Positions 1 to 10,634 of a stretch of 64,000 bases of DNA are shown in pieces. Numbering within the stretch: the first letter of the stretch is position 1; the number at the start of each line of letters is the position of its first letter. The stretch lies in NCBI RefSeq assembly GCF_000003195.3, contig NC_012871.2, positions 60,441,802 to 60,505,801 on the forward strand, read 5' to 3'. The notes under the pieces are model-generated. The model did not search any database, was not told where the DNA came from, and saw only the letters and a list, made by a program, of their open reading frames with translations. A program made the translations under genes and the position numbers. The stretch is from Sorghum bicolor (lineage: Eukaryota; Streptophyta; Magnoliopsida; Poales; Poaceae).

Positions 1-925
1 TGGTGGTATCAGGCAGTCCCAATGGAATATTAATGATAGTTTCTATCTCTATTTATTATACTGCCAACTAAGCAAAATGCTGACGTGGCAATTGAATTAA
101 TGAAGAAAGAGAAGAGATTTTGATGAAACGGTTTCTTCTATACGACACGACGTCTTCACTGGAATCAAGACACGAAGAAACCAGTAAAATTCCGTTGGGA
201 AGACTCTACTCGTTTCTATCCTCTTGCTTCTAGATCATGTGCGCCACCGTCGCCTGACGAGCTTCCCCTTGCGTGCTTGCTGCTACCCACACGCTCGCTC
301 CTCAGGTGCTTTCTGCTCCGGCATAGCTCGCTGCCGCCGCGCGCTTGCTGCTCCGGCATGGCCCGCTGCTGCCGCTCACTGCTCGGGCCCTTGCTCGGCC
401 GCGGCTTGCTGCTGCCGCACGTTTGTTGCTCCACCGTGGTTTGCTGCTGCCGCGCGCGCTCGCTACTCGGGCGCTTGCCTGCTCCGGCGTGGCTCACTGC
501 TGCTGCGCACGCTCGCTGCTCGGACGCTTGCCTGCTGCGCAATGACTCTCTTTGCTTACGAGCGTTCTTTCTCATAGTTCTGTCCACGCAAAAATCCTCG
601 AGCAAGAGCATGTTACTTTCTCCTTTCCCTATTATTCATGATGTGTTCCTTTTCATTTCAAAATTGGACGATAGACATTTCCTCTCCAGTGAATTAGACA
701 TCAGACACTGTCAGTGGGTGAACACACGTTTGGTGAAGCCACATGTTGTTTGTAAAAATATTTGCCACAGCTGATCCTCCTGTGTTTGTTGTTGCATTTA
801 AGTTGCTATTTATGTGAACAAATTTATAGAAACCATGGGTTGGAAAGGAGTAGTTTCTTGGTGAGGTTTCCTATGCTATAGAAACTACTTGGTTTCTATC
901 ATTGGGACTGCCCTCATACCACTTG
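1..925. mobile_element. TIR element with a GC-rich core
   Basis: The left end (12-24, GGCAGTCCCAATG) is matched in inverted orientation at 900-912, and the similarity continues outward into TGGTAT/ATACCA on both flanks, so the TIR probably begins at or before base 1. Between the TIRs lies an AT-rich shell (TTTCTAT repeated) and a GC-rich core at about 230-545, in which CTGCTCC/GCTTGC-like units recur on the + strand. The overlapping open frames in that core are low-complexity Ala/Arg/Cys strings on both strands and are not convincing genes. No transposase is visible, so this is a non-autonomous DNA element. The superfamily is not settled because the target duplication is unclear. Confidence 0.5.
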
Positions 926-1697
926 TTTAATCCAACACCATACATTTAATTCCGTCCGAGGAAATATCTACTCTATGAGTCTACGAAATAATCAATTCTT
1001 AGAATTTGTATTAGTCACATTTTTTAAAGTTTGACTAACTTTTTTTTAGAAAAGAGTAACAACATCTATGTCATAAAATATACACCCTATAAAAAATATT
1101 CTATGATGAATCTAATGATATTAATTTGATAATATCAGTATTAGCGTTTGTTTCTAGAAATTTAGTCAAAATTTAAAAATTTGATTTATAACAACTTTAG
1201 AAAATTGGAGGGGGTAACATCTCAACATACTATAGAGCATCTCGTTCAATTCATTGTACCATATGTGTTCAATGATTGGCATATGACCGCATATATAAAT
1301 ATAATATATACATTAATTTTTGTGGTGCTCCTGGCTGCCATAGTGCCATGGCATGCCGCATGCCAAAACCGAGACACAAAAAAAGGGGCCGAGGTGACGC
1401 ACGGCACGGATGCGGACACGGAGATTGTGCCCCCAAGTTGGCTAACCGCTCGCGCGTTTCCTACCTTGCAAATTGATTTTGAGAAAAAAAAAAACGCAAA
1501 ATGTGGTTGGGGAGTACGTGATGAACTGCAAAAGTTCGGTGACCAGGCCACTGGTACTGCTGGTGGTTTTATATGTGGCCGAGTCCGTGTCCAAGGGATG
1601 GGCTAAACTTCGTGCGGTTATTATTATCATTAGTATTATTTTTGTCACCATGACACGACGATGGGACGATGGGACTAGCTACTGCTGTATACTAATA
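926..1697. other. AT-rich intergenic DNA, no gene seen
   Basis: Short overlapping open frames occur on both strands around 1181-1650, but none shows a recognisable domain, splice pattern or codon bias. Nothing else is supported here. Confidence 0.5.
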
Positions 1698-1932
1698 CTC
1701 CCTCCGTCCAAAAAAAAATGTCGTTTTAGATTTTTATGCCACAAGTTTGACTCGATTTGTAGAAAATATATGTAATATTTATATCTCGAAATAAATTTGT
1801 TAAAAAACTAGACTTAAAGATCTTTCCAATGATACTAATTATGTAATATAAATATTAATATTTTTTACTATATATTTAGTTAAAGTTATTTCTCGGAAAG
1901 TGAAAACGACACTTATTTTGGGACGGAGGGAG
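1698..1932. mobile_element. Stowaway MITE
   Basis: A 235-bp element begins CTCCCTCCGTCC and ends GGACGGAGGGAG, the classic Stowaway (Tc1/Mariner) TIR. TA dinucleotides flank both sides (1696-1697 and 1933-1934), as expected for this superfamily. The interior is AT-rich with no coding capacity. Confidence 0.92.
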
Positions 1933-1966
1933 TAGTGTGCTAGTGTATTGGCAAGATGATGACATA

Positions 1967-2209
1967 GGCCTTGTTTAGTTCACCCTGAAAACCAAAAAGT
2001 TTTCAAGATTCTCCGTCACATCGAATCTTGTGTCACATGCATGAAACATTAAATATAAACAAAAACAAAAACTAATTACACAGTTTAGCTATAAATCACG
2101 AAACAAATCTTTTGATCCTACTTAGTCCATGATTGGATAATATTTGTCACAAACAAACGAAAATGTTATAGTACCGAAAAATTTTCACTTTTCGGAACTA
2201 AACAAGACC
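1967..2209. mobile_element. Tourist-like MITE (GGCCTTGTTTAG family), copy 1
   Basis: A 243-bp element starts GGCCTTGTTTAGTT and ends AACTAAACAAGACC, with ATA on each side as a likely 3-bp target duplication. A 3-bp duplication and this TIR style point to PIF/Harbinger. It shares internal blocks (CACATGCATG, AAATATA, AACTAATTACACAG) with the copies at 10391, 15926, 16173, 16685 and 17228. Confidence 0.82.
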
Positions 2210-4059
2210 ATAAATTATATTTGCCCGCAATGACCGTTGAATCCGTGCAAGTGCTAGCTGCGAAATCTGGAGCTCCAAGCCAGACGTAGTATGTATAGAT
2301 GTAGTATTATTTATGTAATTAATCAAAGTCAATGGCTTAGAGTGTATCCTTTCATGCGTAGTACATGTGTGTGTCTATGCTTTATTACAGCTTGGAAAAC
2401 GACAAGCCTCTGCAGGAATCTTACGGTTTTGATGGATATGGTACAATTAGATGACCGCACCAAACAATTACCGATCTCGGCAGACCTTTTAAAATTAGGA
2501 ATGCACGGTGCCAAACTGCCAGCCGGGACATTTTCATTAATTTTCTTCGCAGTTTTTTTTTGTTGTATTTCTCCTTGCTAGATCCTTGACGATCGCCTAA
2601 TGGCGTGGTATACAGAATGAACGGGATGGAGGACGCTACGTACACGTATGGATTACGAGAAGGTTAGTTAGTAGACGACATAAACACGCGCTGTGCTGTA
2701 CGTACTCACTACTCATCAGGAAAAGGATCGGAGGAGAAGCAGGATCCATCGGAGCAGTCGAGAAGAAGGCTGTCACGTCAAGATCGTTTGTTCCAGCCTG
2801 ATCACCCGACGATCTCGCTCGCCGGCGGCCGCTCGGCGGCTCCAGCCTCCAGCGGCAGTTCTCCGCCGGTTCGGCAATCGACACCAACACAACACGTCGA
2901 CCGGCAGCCAGCCGCTCCTCCATTCCAAAACCCCAAAACTGCCTTTGCGAGGCCCATAGTATAGCCGGTTTCCTGCCTGCGGCGTTGTGCGTTTGCCAGT
3001 CGCCGCGACATCTCGGCCGAAGCCGGTTTCAGTTTCCTCTTTGTGCTCACGAACGTACGTCTCTGCCAGGAATCCCGTCCCAAACAGAGAAACCGAGCAG
3101 CTGCATACGTACTGGTACATGAGACCAGCAAGATTGTCGTTCACGAATCATGAATGGGCGCAAAGCAGGGAGGAAGAGTAGCTAGCTACTAGCGTTATTA
3201 GGCGTGCTACACGCCGTAGTACACGGCGGCACAGGCTAGCTAGAGAGCGTCGTCACGTGAACAGCTAGTCTGTGTGACTAATGACTAATCTAAAAGCAGA
3301 TATCTTTTATCGAAAGCGAAGATTCGTACAATGCTTTGGTTAGAATATATATATATATATATATATATTAAAACAAGTGTACCATGCAAGCCAACCTTCC
3401 GAATACTTGGTACTTTGATATTTTATTATGAGAATATTTTAGAACTATTTAAATAACCTTTATAAAGGTACTTTAGTTATTTCCATCTAAAAATGTACTA
3501 TATATCACCATGGTAATCACGCTTTGATCAGAACTGTCACGTGTTTTACGGGGGTTAGTGCTCCTTTTTCTCTCTTATAATGACCTTTTGTGCTTCGGTA
3601 AAAGAGGAAGGAAGGATCGTTGGAGGTGAATTTAAGGGGGTGTTGATTGCAGGGACTAAGCGCGTCCTCGGCAGTTTGGTAAAACAACTTCGTATCTTGA
3701 TTTTTTATAAAAAAAAAGTTTTCTCTAACAGTTTGATAAAAGAGGTACTTAAAAATAAAAGTTGTCAAATATCCTCTTCAACTCATAAATTTGCAAAATG
3801 GAGTGAACTCTTCATCTCTCTAGTAAAAGATATGATCGAAACTAGAAAACCAAAAAATAACAAGTAGATATGCACCTTACTATAAATTTTTAATTTTTAG
3901 AAAGCTATTATAGGTTACTGTTGGAGGATAACAAAATTTAAAGTTGCTATTTCTTTTATTAACTTGCTAGATCTATTTTTTTCGAGACGAAGGATCTTCC
4001 CCATTTCCATTGATCAAACATATCAAGTAAATTATACCAAACTCCTGGAGATGCTCTAA
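2210..4059. other. Intergenic DNA with an AT microsatellite
   Basis: No gene is supported. Short frames at 2636-3181 overlap on both strands, which is typical of non-coding GC-richer DNA. An (AT)n microsatellite of about 14 repeats lies near 3340-3368. Nothing else stands out. Confidence 0.5.
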
Positions 4060-4288
4060 GGCTCCGTTTGATTTCAAGCGGTAAACTTTAACTTTTATCA
4101 CATTGAATGTTTGAACATATACATGAAGTACTAAATATAGATTATTTATAAAACTAAAAACACAGTTAGAGAATAATTTATGAGATAATTTGTTAAGCCT
4201 AATTAGTCTATGATTGGACACTAATTATTATAGTTACAAATGTGCCACAACACCTTTTAAACTTTACTCTCTCTAACCAAACAAGTCT
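4060..4288. mobile_element. Tourist-like MITE (GGCTCCGTTTG end)
   Basis: The element begins GGCTCCGTTTGATTTC and ends in an inverted-type end CCAAACAAGTC, flanked by TAA on both sides (4057-4059 and 4289-4291), consistent with a PIF/Harbinger insertion. Related AT-rich sequence follows to about 4578, suggesting a second, degraded copy beside it. Confidence 0.6.
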
Positions 4289-4581
4289 TAAAGTTTAATA
4301 TGTGTCACATCAAATGTTACATGAGGTGATTTATGGGATATTTGAATACTAAAAAAAAATAAATTACAGATACCGTCAATATTACGCGAGATGAATTTAT
4401 TAAACCTAATTAATTTATTATTAGGACATGTGTATTGTATTTAGTATCTAATTATGAACTAATTATACTTAAAAATCGTTTCATAAATTAGTCTCTATCT
4501 ATATTTTTAGTTTGATAAATAGTCTATATTTAATGCTTTATATATATGTCGAAATATTCGATATGATAAGGACTAAAGTTA

Positions 4582-4818
4582 GGCGTTGTTTAGTTGGTGA
4601 TTTTTTTTGCAAAATGATACTGTAACACTTTTATTTATAATTGACAATTATTATCTATGGACTAACTATGTTTAAAAAATTGATCTCGCTAATTATAGAC
4701 GAACGGTGTAATTAATTATTTTTTTTATCTATGTTTAATACTTGATATATGTACCGCAAAATTCGATATGATGAAAAATCTTAGTTATTTTACAATGATT
4801 CGGGAACTAAACAGCGCC
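4582..4818. mobile_element. Tourist-like MITE, GGCGTTGTTTAG variant
   Basis: It starts GGCGTTGTTTAGTTGG after TTA and ends GAACTAAACAGCGCC before TTC, about 237 bp in all. The ends are inverted repeats of each other and the interior matches the GGCCTTGTTTAG family. A degraded Stowaway-like end (CTTCCTCCGTTCC) follows at about 4853. Confidence 0.7.
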
Positions 4819-5154
4819 TTCGCAGCAGTAATCAAACGGGCCTAAGATACTACTTCCTCCGTTCCACAAATAAACACATTGCTTTGATCGGTATGATTTA
4901 TATTTAATCATTTGTTTTATTTAATTTTTTTTTGCAAATAGTAAAATAAATAAATTATTATAAAAATATATTTAACAATAAAATAAGTCATAAAAATAAA
5001 TAATATTTATTAATATTTTTTTAAATAAGTTAAATGGTCAAACATTAATCTTAACAGTAAAAAATATATTTATTTATAGGAGAAAAGAAGAGAGATGAAG
5101 AATGCGCCGAAGCGAGAGCAGCAGCACACGCGAGGCGGCAGGGGAGGCTATACC

Positions 5155-5996
5155 TGGGCATTAAAGATGGCAACGGATAAAATCCGCGCGGATAGTGCCA
5201 TCTCACGCCCGTGCCCGCGAGCAAAATCTCATGCCCGCATCCGCGCCCGCCACCCGCCACGGGTAGCAACTTGTGTCTGTGCCCGCTATCCGCGGGCAAA
5301 GCTTGCCCGTGGGCATGCCCGTATACTCAGCAAATACCTCTATTGGGAGGCACAAGATTTATTGGGAGGCATCAAGAACAAGTGAACTTTCCTTTGAAAT
5401 TGCACAGGCGATGGACTGCACCGCGGAGACGACGTCTGGGTTGGAGGCGCGCGAGTGGGGTCTAGAGCGGAGGCGGCGTCCTGGATCAAGGATGCAGCGA
5501 GTAGGGTCTCGAACTCTGAGGAGCCGGCCAGCTGTGAGTGGAGACGGTGTCCTAGACCTAGAGCGGTGTGCGCCGCGAGCAGAGCAGCCGCGCTTGTCGG
5601 AGTGGAGATGGCGTCGTGGAGCGAGGAGCCTTCGAGCGGGGAGGCCGGAGTCGCAGGCTCACGAAGCAAGGAGGCGGCTTTGCGGAGTCGCAGGGGTGAG
5701 GGGAGGAAGTGACGGCGGCTGGTGGTGGAGTGGTAGAATTGGGAATTTGGATGAGAAAACCCTAGCATCTGACTTTATATATCTTCTCGACAGTGGCCCC
5801 ACATGTCAGTGCGGGTTTGGCGGGTTTGCGGGTACGGGCATGATCTTTTCTTACCTGTGAAACTATGCCCGTTGGGCGCAACTTTCTGCCCGCGCCCGTG
5901 TCCGTGGGCACAGATTCGTGCCCATATCCTCGCCCGCCGGGTCGGATGCCCGCGGGTACGCGGATATTTTCTGCCCGTTGCCATCTTTACTGGGCA
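5155..5996. mobile_element. TIR element with GCCCGCGGGCA repeats and a GC-rich core
   Basis: The ends TGGGCATTAAAGATGGC (from 5155) and GCCATCTTTACTGGGCA (to 5996) are imperfect inverted repeats of about 22 bp. Subterminal regions (5200-5330 and 5820-5960) are packed with CCCGCGGGCA-type palindromic motifs in opposite orientation. The core (about 5400-5760) is GC-rich and lacks these motifs, so it may be captured host DNA. Its frames are open on both strands and match nothing I recognise. No transposase is present. Confidence 0.6.
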
Positions 5997-6000
5997 TGCA

Positions 6001-6498
6001 GCCCGAGCCCGTGAGCACGGCCCGAAGCCCGTCATTTTGGCCCGGCCCTAGCCCGGCCCGGCCCGAAAGTCATTGGGCTCAGGCTGGCACGGCACGGGGC
6101 TGCAGGCCGTGCTTGGGCCGCACTTCAGGCCCGCGGGCCGGCACGGCCCGGTCCGTCAAATAACAACATTGTATAAAATAACTCATTTTAATATCTAAAT
6201 CTATTCTCTACATCTGTCATATGTATTTGAATGTGTTCTTTATACTGATGAAGTGATGAATTGATGAATGTGTTTGAAATATGCTTTTAAATCTGTGTTT
6301 ATTGATATGTTATTGTTCAACGGGCTATGGGCTGGCCCGGCCTGACGGGCCCGCCCGGTACGCAAAATGGCCCACGGGCCCGTGCCTGGGCCGGAGGTCA
6401 GGCCCGCAGGCCGGTAAGGCACGGCCCGCAGGGCACGACGGGCCCCCTCGGCCCGTTAGGCAACGTGCCGGACCGGGCCGGGCCGGCCCGTTGCCCAG
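6001..6498. mobile_element. GGCCCG-rich inverted-repeat element
   Basis: Two arms rich in GGCCCG/CGGGCC (about 6001-6160 and 6310-6498) lie in inverted orientation around an AT-rich spacer (6165-6310). It looks like a foldback-type non-autonomous DNA element. It abuts the 5155-5996 element on one side and ends about 80 bp before the TATA box of the ERF gene on the other. The exact ends are uncertain. Confidence 0.5.
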
Positions 6499-6580
6499 GT
6501 ATAGGGGAGGCGAGTGGCACGGGCCCCACCGCAGCTATCTCCTTTGGTGTCGTTGTCCAGTAGTGCGTCAGCGTCGCAGC

Positions 6581-6587
6581 TATATAG
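6581..6587 (+). promoter_or_regulatory. TATA box of the ERF-VII gene
   Basis: TATATAG lies 242 bp before the start codon, preceded by GC-rich DNA and followed by a C/T-rich leader (6600-6828) typical of a grass 5' UTR. Transcription would be expected to begin near 6610. Position and sequence are seen; function is inferred. Confidence 0.6.
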
Positions 6588-6828
6588 CGGGGCGTGGCCA
6601 GCTACCATCTCCCCCACTCCGCCCAGCCTCCCACCCCCTCCCCACACTCCTTCCCGCTCACCGAGAGCCAGAGGGGGCAGCCAAAGCCGTGCCGCAAGCC
6701 CGCAACCACAAAGATCTTGCCTGGCCTCCTTTTTCCCCCCAAGCTCGTCACTGTGCCGCTCGTGCCCTCCGCTCCCCCGGTCCGGTCCGCCACACCAATA
6801 ATCCATCCACCACCCCGCTGCTGCGGCG

Positions 6829-9428
6829 ATGTGCGGCGGCGCCATCCTCTCGGGGTTCATCCCGCCGTCCGGTGTGGCGGCTGCGGCGGCGGCCGCCAAG
6901 AAGAAACAGCAGCAGGGGCGGCGCGTGACGGCCGACCTGCTGTGGCCGGGGCCCGGCAAGAAGGGAGCGCTGCCCCAGGAGGAGGAGGACGACTTCGAGG
7001 CCGACTTCCGCGAGTTCGAGCGCGGCCTCAGCGAGGATGACGACGTGGACGGCGCCGGCGAAGGCGGCGACGACGAGGTCCAGGAGCTTGCTCCGCCGGA
7101 GCCGGTGAGGTTTGCCTTCGCCGCCGCGGCTAAGGCGCCGCGCCCTGCAGTTGGTGAGCACCGCATTAAAGTCGCTACCTTTTTTTTTCTCTCTCGTTAC
7201 ATGGCACGCACACTGGTTAGACGGGCGAAAGAAGGATGACTCTTTTGCGGCGCTGTTTCTCGAATCTCCTTTGGTTGTTGAGGAGAGGACTGGGGTTCCA
7301 TGGAACTGCGGTGCAGCCAAACAGTGCTTCTCTTATATTCTTTTGGTTAGCTTGGAGTGGGCAAGGCTGTTCAGACTTTCAGTGGGAACTGATGACGGCT
7401 GCCTTGGTATGTTATATGCAATCTGCTAGCTTCTCTGTCTGGAGTAATATATGCTGCAAATGGAGAAACTATTACTACTAGTTCTTAAGGTAGTGCATGT
7501 GCTTGCTCTGTGTTATGTAGATCATTGTGCTAACCCGGGATTTATGCAAGGAAGATTTGTTGATTTTTTTATATATATAACTTTACCGTTAACATAAATG
7601 ATCTATTGATCAATTATGAGAATAAGACAATAAGTACATGCATGTCTTGTTAGGGTATTAGTTTAGTTGTATTTAGATTGGGTGCCTTACTCAGACTGAT
7701 GTTTAGTTAATTTCAGAATTTCTGGATTTTTCCCTTGTTATCTCCTTATAGGTAGTTACCTTCAGGTCTAAATTTCTATCTGTCAATTTTATTTTTTTAA
7801 ATCCAGGTTATGCTGTTTTTTTTGGTGTGTGTGTGTGGGGGGGGGGGGGGGGGGGGGCTCAAGACAAGAATTTGAGTGATTCTAATTTACACGTTCGTGA
7901 TTCTTAAGTTAAGTAGGTAAAAAAGGTATTCTAGTCTGTGTTAATTGAAGATCTTGATGGATCTTCAAAGGTGACTGATTGCAATAGAGCATCAAACTGT
8001 TTATTGGAAGCATATGCTCATGGGCATTCTGTGTACCAGAGATTGCTTATACTCTTAATTTGTCCGAGAAAAGGACATTATTTATGCTTCAACCTCTTTG
8101 TTGTTTGCTACTATTCTCCAATTCAGCTACCCGAACAAACTACCTACGATTAGAGTACTTATTGGTTGGTTACAAACAATTCATGCTAGATGTGGATTGT
8201 GTCCAATTCCTGGTCACCTGCTTTTTATCTGATGATATAATTTCGTGAATCTGGGACATAAAACGGGAAACCATGATTAACATATAAATTGTCTATTATA
8301 ATATATAAATTCATCATCTATTGGAGTGGGGGATCCTTTTCTTAGATGCTGAGATAATTCAATAATAATATTGCATACTAGATTACCATGAATTTAGATG
8401 ATGGTTTGTCCTTCTAACAATATTGATTGTATTTTTACTATCTGTAGCTAACTGGCTATCGAAGTTCTTCTGTATGTGTTATTATCTGCTCATACAAGTG
8501 TATATTCACTTCTTTACAAAGCTTGCAAACACCTATTCCATATGCTGTTGAGATGGACTGATAGACAGCCTTTATTATAGATGGTGTGATGACTCCAAAG
8601 GATGTTCAAGGAGATAGACCTACTGCTAACTCAGTAAAGCGCAACCGGAAGAATCAGTACAGGGGAATCCGCCAGCGCCCTTGGGGCAAATGGGCAGCTG
8701 AAATCAGAGACCCTAGCAAGGGCGTCCGTGTTTGGCTTGGAACTTACAACACTGCTGAGGAGGCAGCTAGGGCATACGATGCTGAAGCTCGCAAGATCCG
8801 TGGAAAGAAAGCGAAGGTCAATTTTCCTGATGAAGTACCAGGTGCTCAGAAGTCAACTGCAAAGCCAACTGATTCAAATGCAACAAAGCTAGCTCCACCC
8901 CCAAAGGCCTGTGCTGATGAGGTTTTCAGTAACCTGAACAATGACAACAATGATTTGTTCGCAATGTTTGCGTTCAATGACAATAAGGTTCCTGTGAAGC
9001 CAGCTGAGGTTGCCAGTTTCCTCCCTGCAGTGAAACCTCTGGTGCCCAGTAAGAGATCTGCGACTAACATGCTTTCTGACCAGAACAGCAACTCCTATGG
9101 CTCTTCTGACTTTGGGTGGGACGATGACACCATGACCTCAGGCTACACCTTTGCTCCCAATAATGCTATACCAGCATCTTACATGCAAGGTGGAGAGTCA
9201 AAGAGAATGAGGAACAACTATGGTGTAGCCATGTTTCAGGGAAATGGCGCCCCCAGTCTCGCACAAGTCATGCCTGGTTTTGATCCTGAGATGAACTATC
9301 AGCCATTGCCTTATGTTGAGAGCAGCTCATCAGATGCATCAATGGACAGCCTTCTACCACAGGATGGGGCAAGCAATGGGGATATCTGGAGCCTTGATGA
9401 GCTGCTCATGGCAGCTGGTGCTTATTGA
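6829..9428 (+). CDS. Group VII ethylene-response factor (AP2/ERF), oxygen-sensing type
   Basis: Two exons, 6829-7153 and 8581-9428, are joined by GTGAGC...TTATAG splice sites (phase 1) to give 390 residues. The N-terminus MCGGAI is the Cys2 N-degron that defines group VII ERFs; in known members the cysteine is oxidised by plant cysteine oxidases and the protein is degraded when oxygen is present, so it accumulates in hypoxia or flooding. An acidic stretch follows (about 50-85), then a basic KRNRK cluster (128-132), one AP2 domain at about 135-191 ([27 protein letters not shown]) and an acidic/aromatic C-terminus ending [11 protein letters not shown], a conserved group VII motif and likely activation region. 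It should act in the nucleus on GCC-box or hypoxia-responsive promoters. The 1,427-bp intron holds a 22-G run. No break is seen; it looks functional. Which family member it is cannot be settled here. Confidence 0.96.
7815..7857 (+). repeat. T9-(GT)6-G22 tract in the ERF intron
   Basis: A T run is followed by alternating GT and then about 22 consecutive G residues (7836-7857) on the sense strand of the ERF intron. Such a run can form a G-quadruplex and is length-variable. The exact length may be affected by sequencing. Confidence 0.85.
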
Positions 9429-10390
9429 GAAGCTATGGTTATTATCAGTGTGGCGTGTTAACAGCAAAAAAATGTAAGGCGCCCATACTGCCTTTTTTGT
9501 TTTCCCCACACCGCGCACATCTCTTGTAGAAGATTTACTTCTGCCGTGAATGGAGTTTCTCAGCTTCGTTTTATTTTTATGCCAGGGCTCCTACCTGTGG
9601 TGATGCTGGAGGGGCAAGCCAGTTGAATCCGCTACATTTTGTCGCGGTAGTTATATATGGTAGATTACATATATATGCTTTTGCCAGTTGAACTCTATGA
9701 CCATGTTTATAGTATGTTGCTGCGTGGTGCGTCTATGATTGGAAGCGAGTTTGAGACTGATTCAATAATTTACCTTGCCTATGCCTGCTGGACTGTAGTG
9801 TGCGTACTGCATGTTATGTGTATATATATATATGGTGTGCTTATGTATTGCAATTCTTTGTCCGGAAGCACTCGACTTCGCTTTCTACGCAACATTTCTT
9901 TTCGGGAAATGGTAGGTGCCGGCCAAGTCCGACGATCTGTGGCACCAGAAATCGAGAAAGATCTGGATGACCTAATCAAGCTTGCTGGTTTGCTGATGTG
10001 TATGCTTGTTTGTCTCACTCAGCTGTTTGCTGGGAATAAATTAATTAATTAAGTTTGCGTTAGATTCCGGCTGGGCTGGAGTTGTGTTGTTTAAGGGCCA
10101 GTGGTCGAGCCATTAGCTGAACCTGGGCGGGTTCTGTGCTATATAGTTTTATGCTCAAAGACATTTTTATGCTGCAGACGGATACTGGAACAGATAGTTT
10201 TATCTTGGACTGTGACCCCAAGCTAAGGTGGTGAATCGCACACTGGATTTGGTATCTGGTTTTGCTTTTCAAGCTTGGCACTGAGGTATAGTACAGCCAT
10301 AAACAAAGCCGAATTCTTGAGAACTTTTTAGACCAAAAAACAAGTCTTGAATCGAATTGTAGTAGCTGTTCACATATCTTTTTCACCTTA
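9429..10390 (+). other. ERF 3' UTR and downstream flank
   Basis: The sequence after the stop is AT-rich with no further gene. The 3' UTR probably covers the first few hundred bases. The 131-residue frame at 9657-10052 has no domain and is probably chance. Confidence 0.4.
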
Positions 10391-10631
10391 GGCCTTGTTT
10401 ACTTTCTCCTAAAAATCAAAAAAAATTTAAGATTTTCTATCAGATCGAATCTTTAGACACATGCATGGAGTATTAAATATAGACGAAAATAAAACTAATT
10501 ATACAGTTTGCCTATAATTTGCGACACGAATCTTTTGAGCCTAGTTAATTTATGATCGGACAATATTTATCAAATACAAATAAATTGCTACAGTGCTCTA
10601 AAATTTTTTCGAACAACAACTAAACAAGGCC
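10391..10631. mobile_element. Tourist-like MITE (GGCCTTGTTTA family), copy 2
   Basis: It begins GGCCTTGTTTACTTTC and ends ACTAAACAAGGCC, flanked by a perfect TTA duplication (10388-10390 and 10632-10634), the preferred PIF/Harbinger target. This copy gives the clearest proof that the family uses a 3-bp TTA/TAA-like target. Confidence 0.88.
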
Positions 10632-10634
10632 TTA

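Noticed and set aside
6281..7320. Several frames on both strands around the ERF first exon
   Set aside because: They come from high GC content; only the frame from 6829 gives the MCGGAI start and splices in phase into the AP2 exon.
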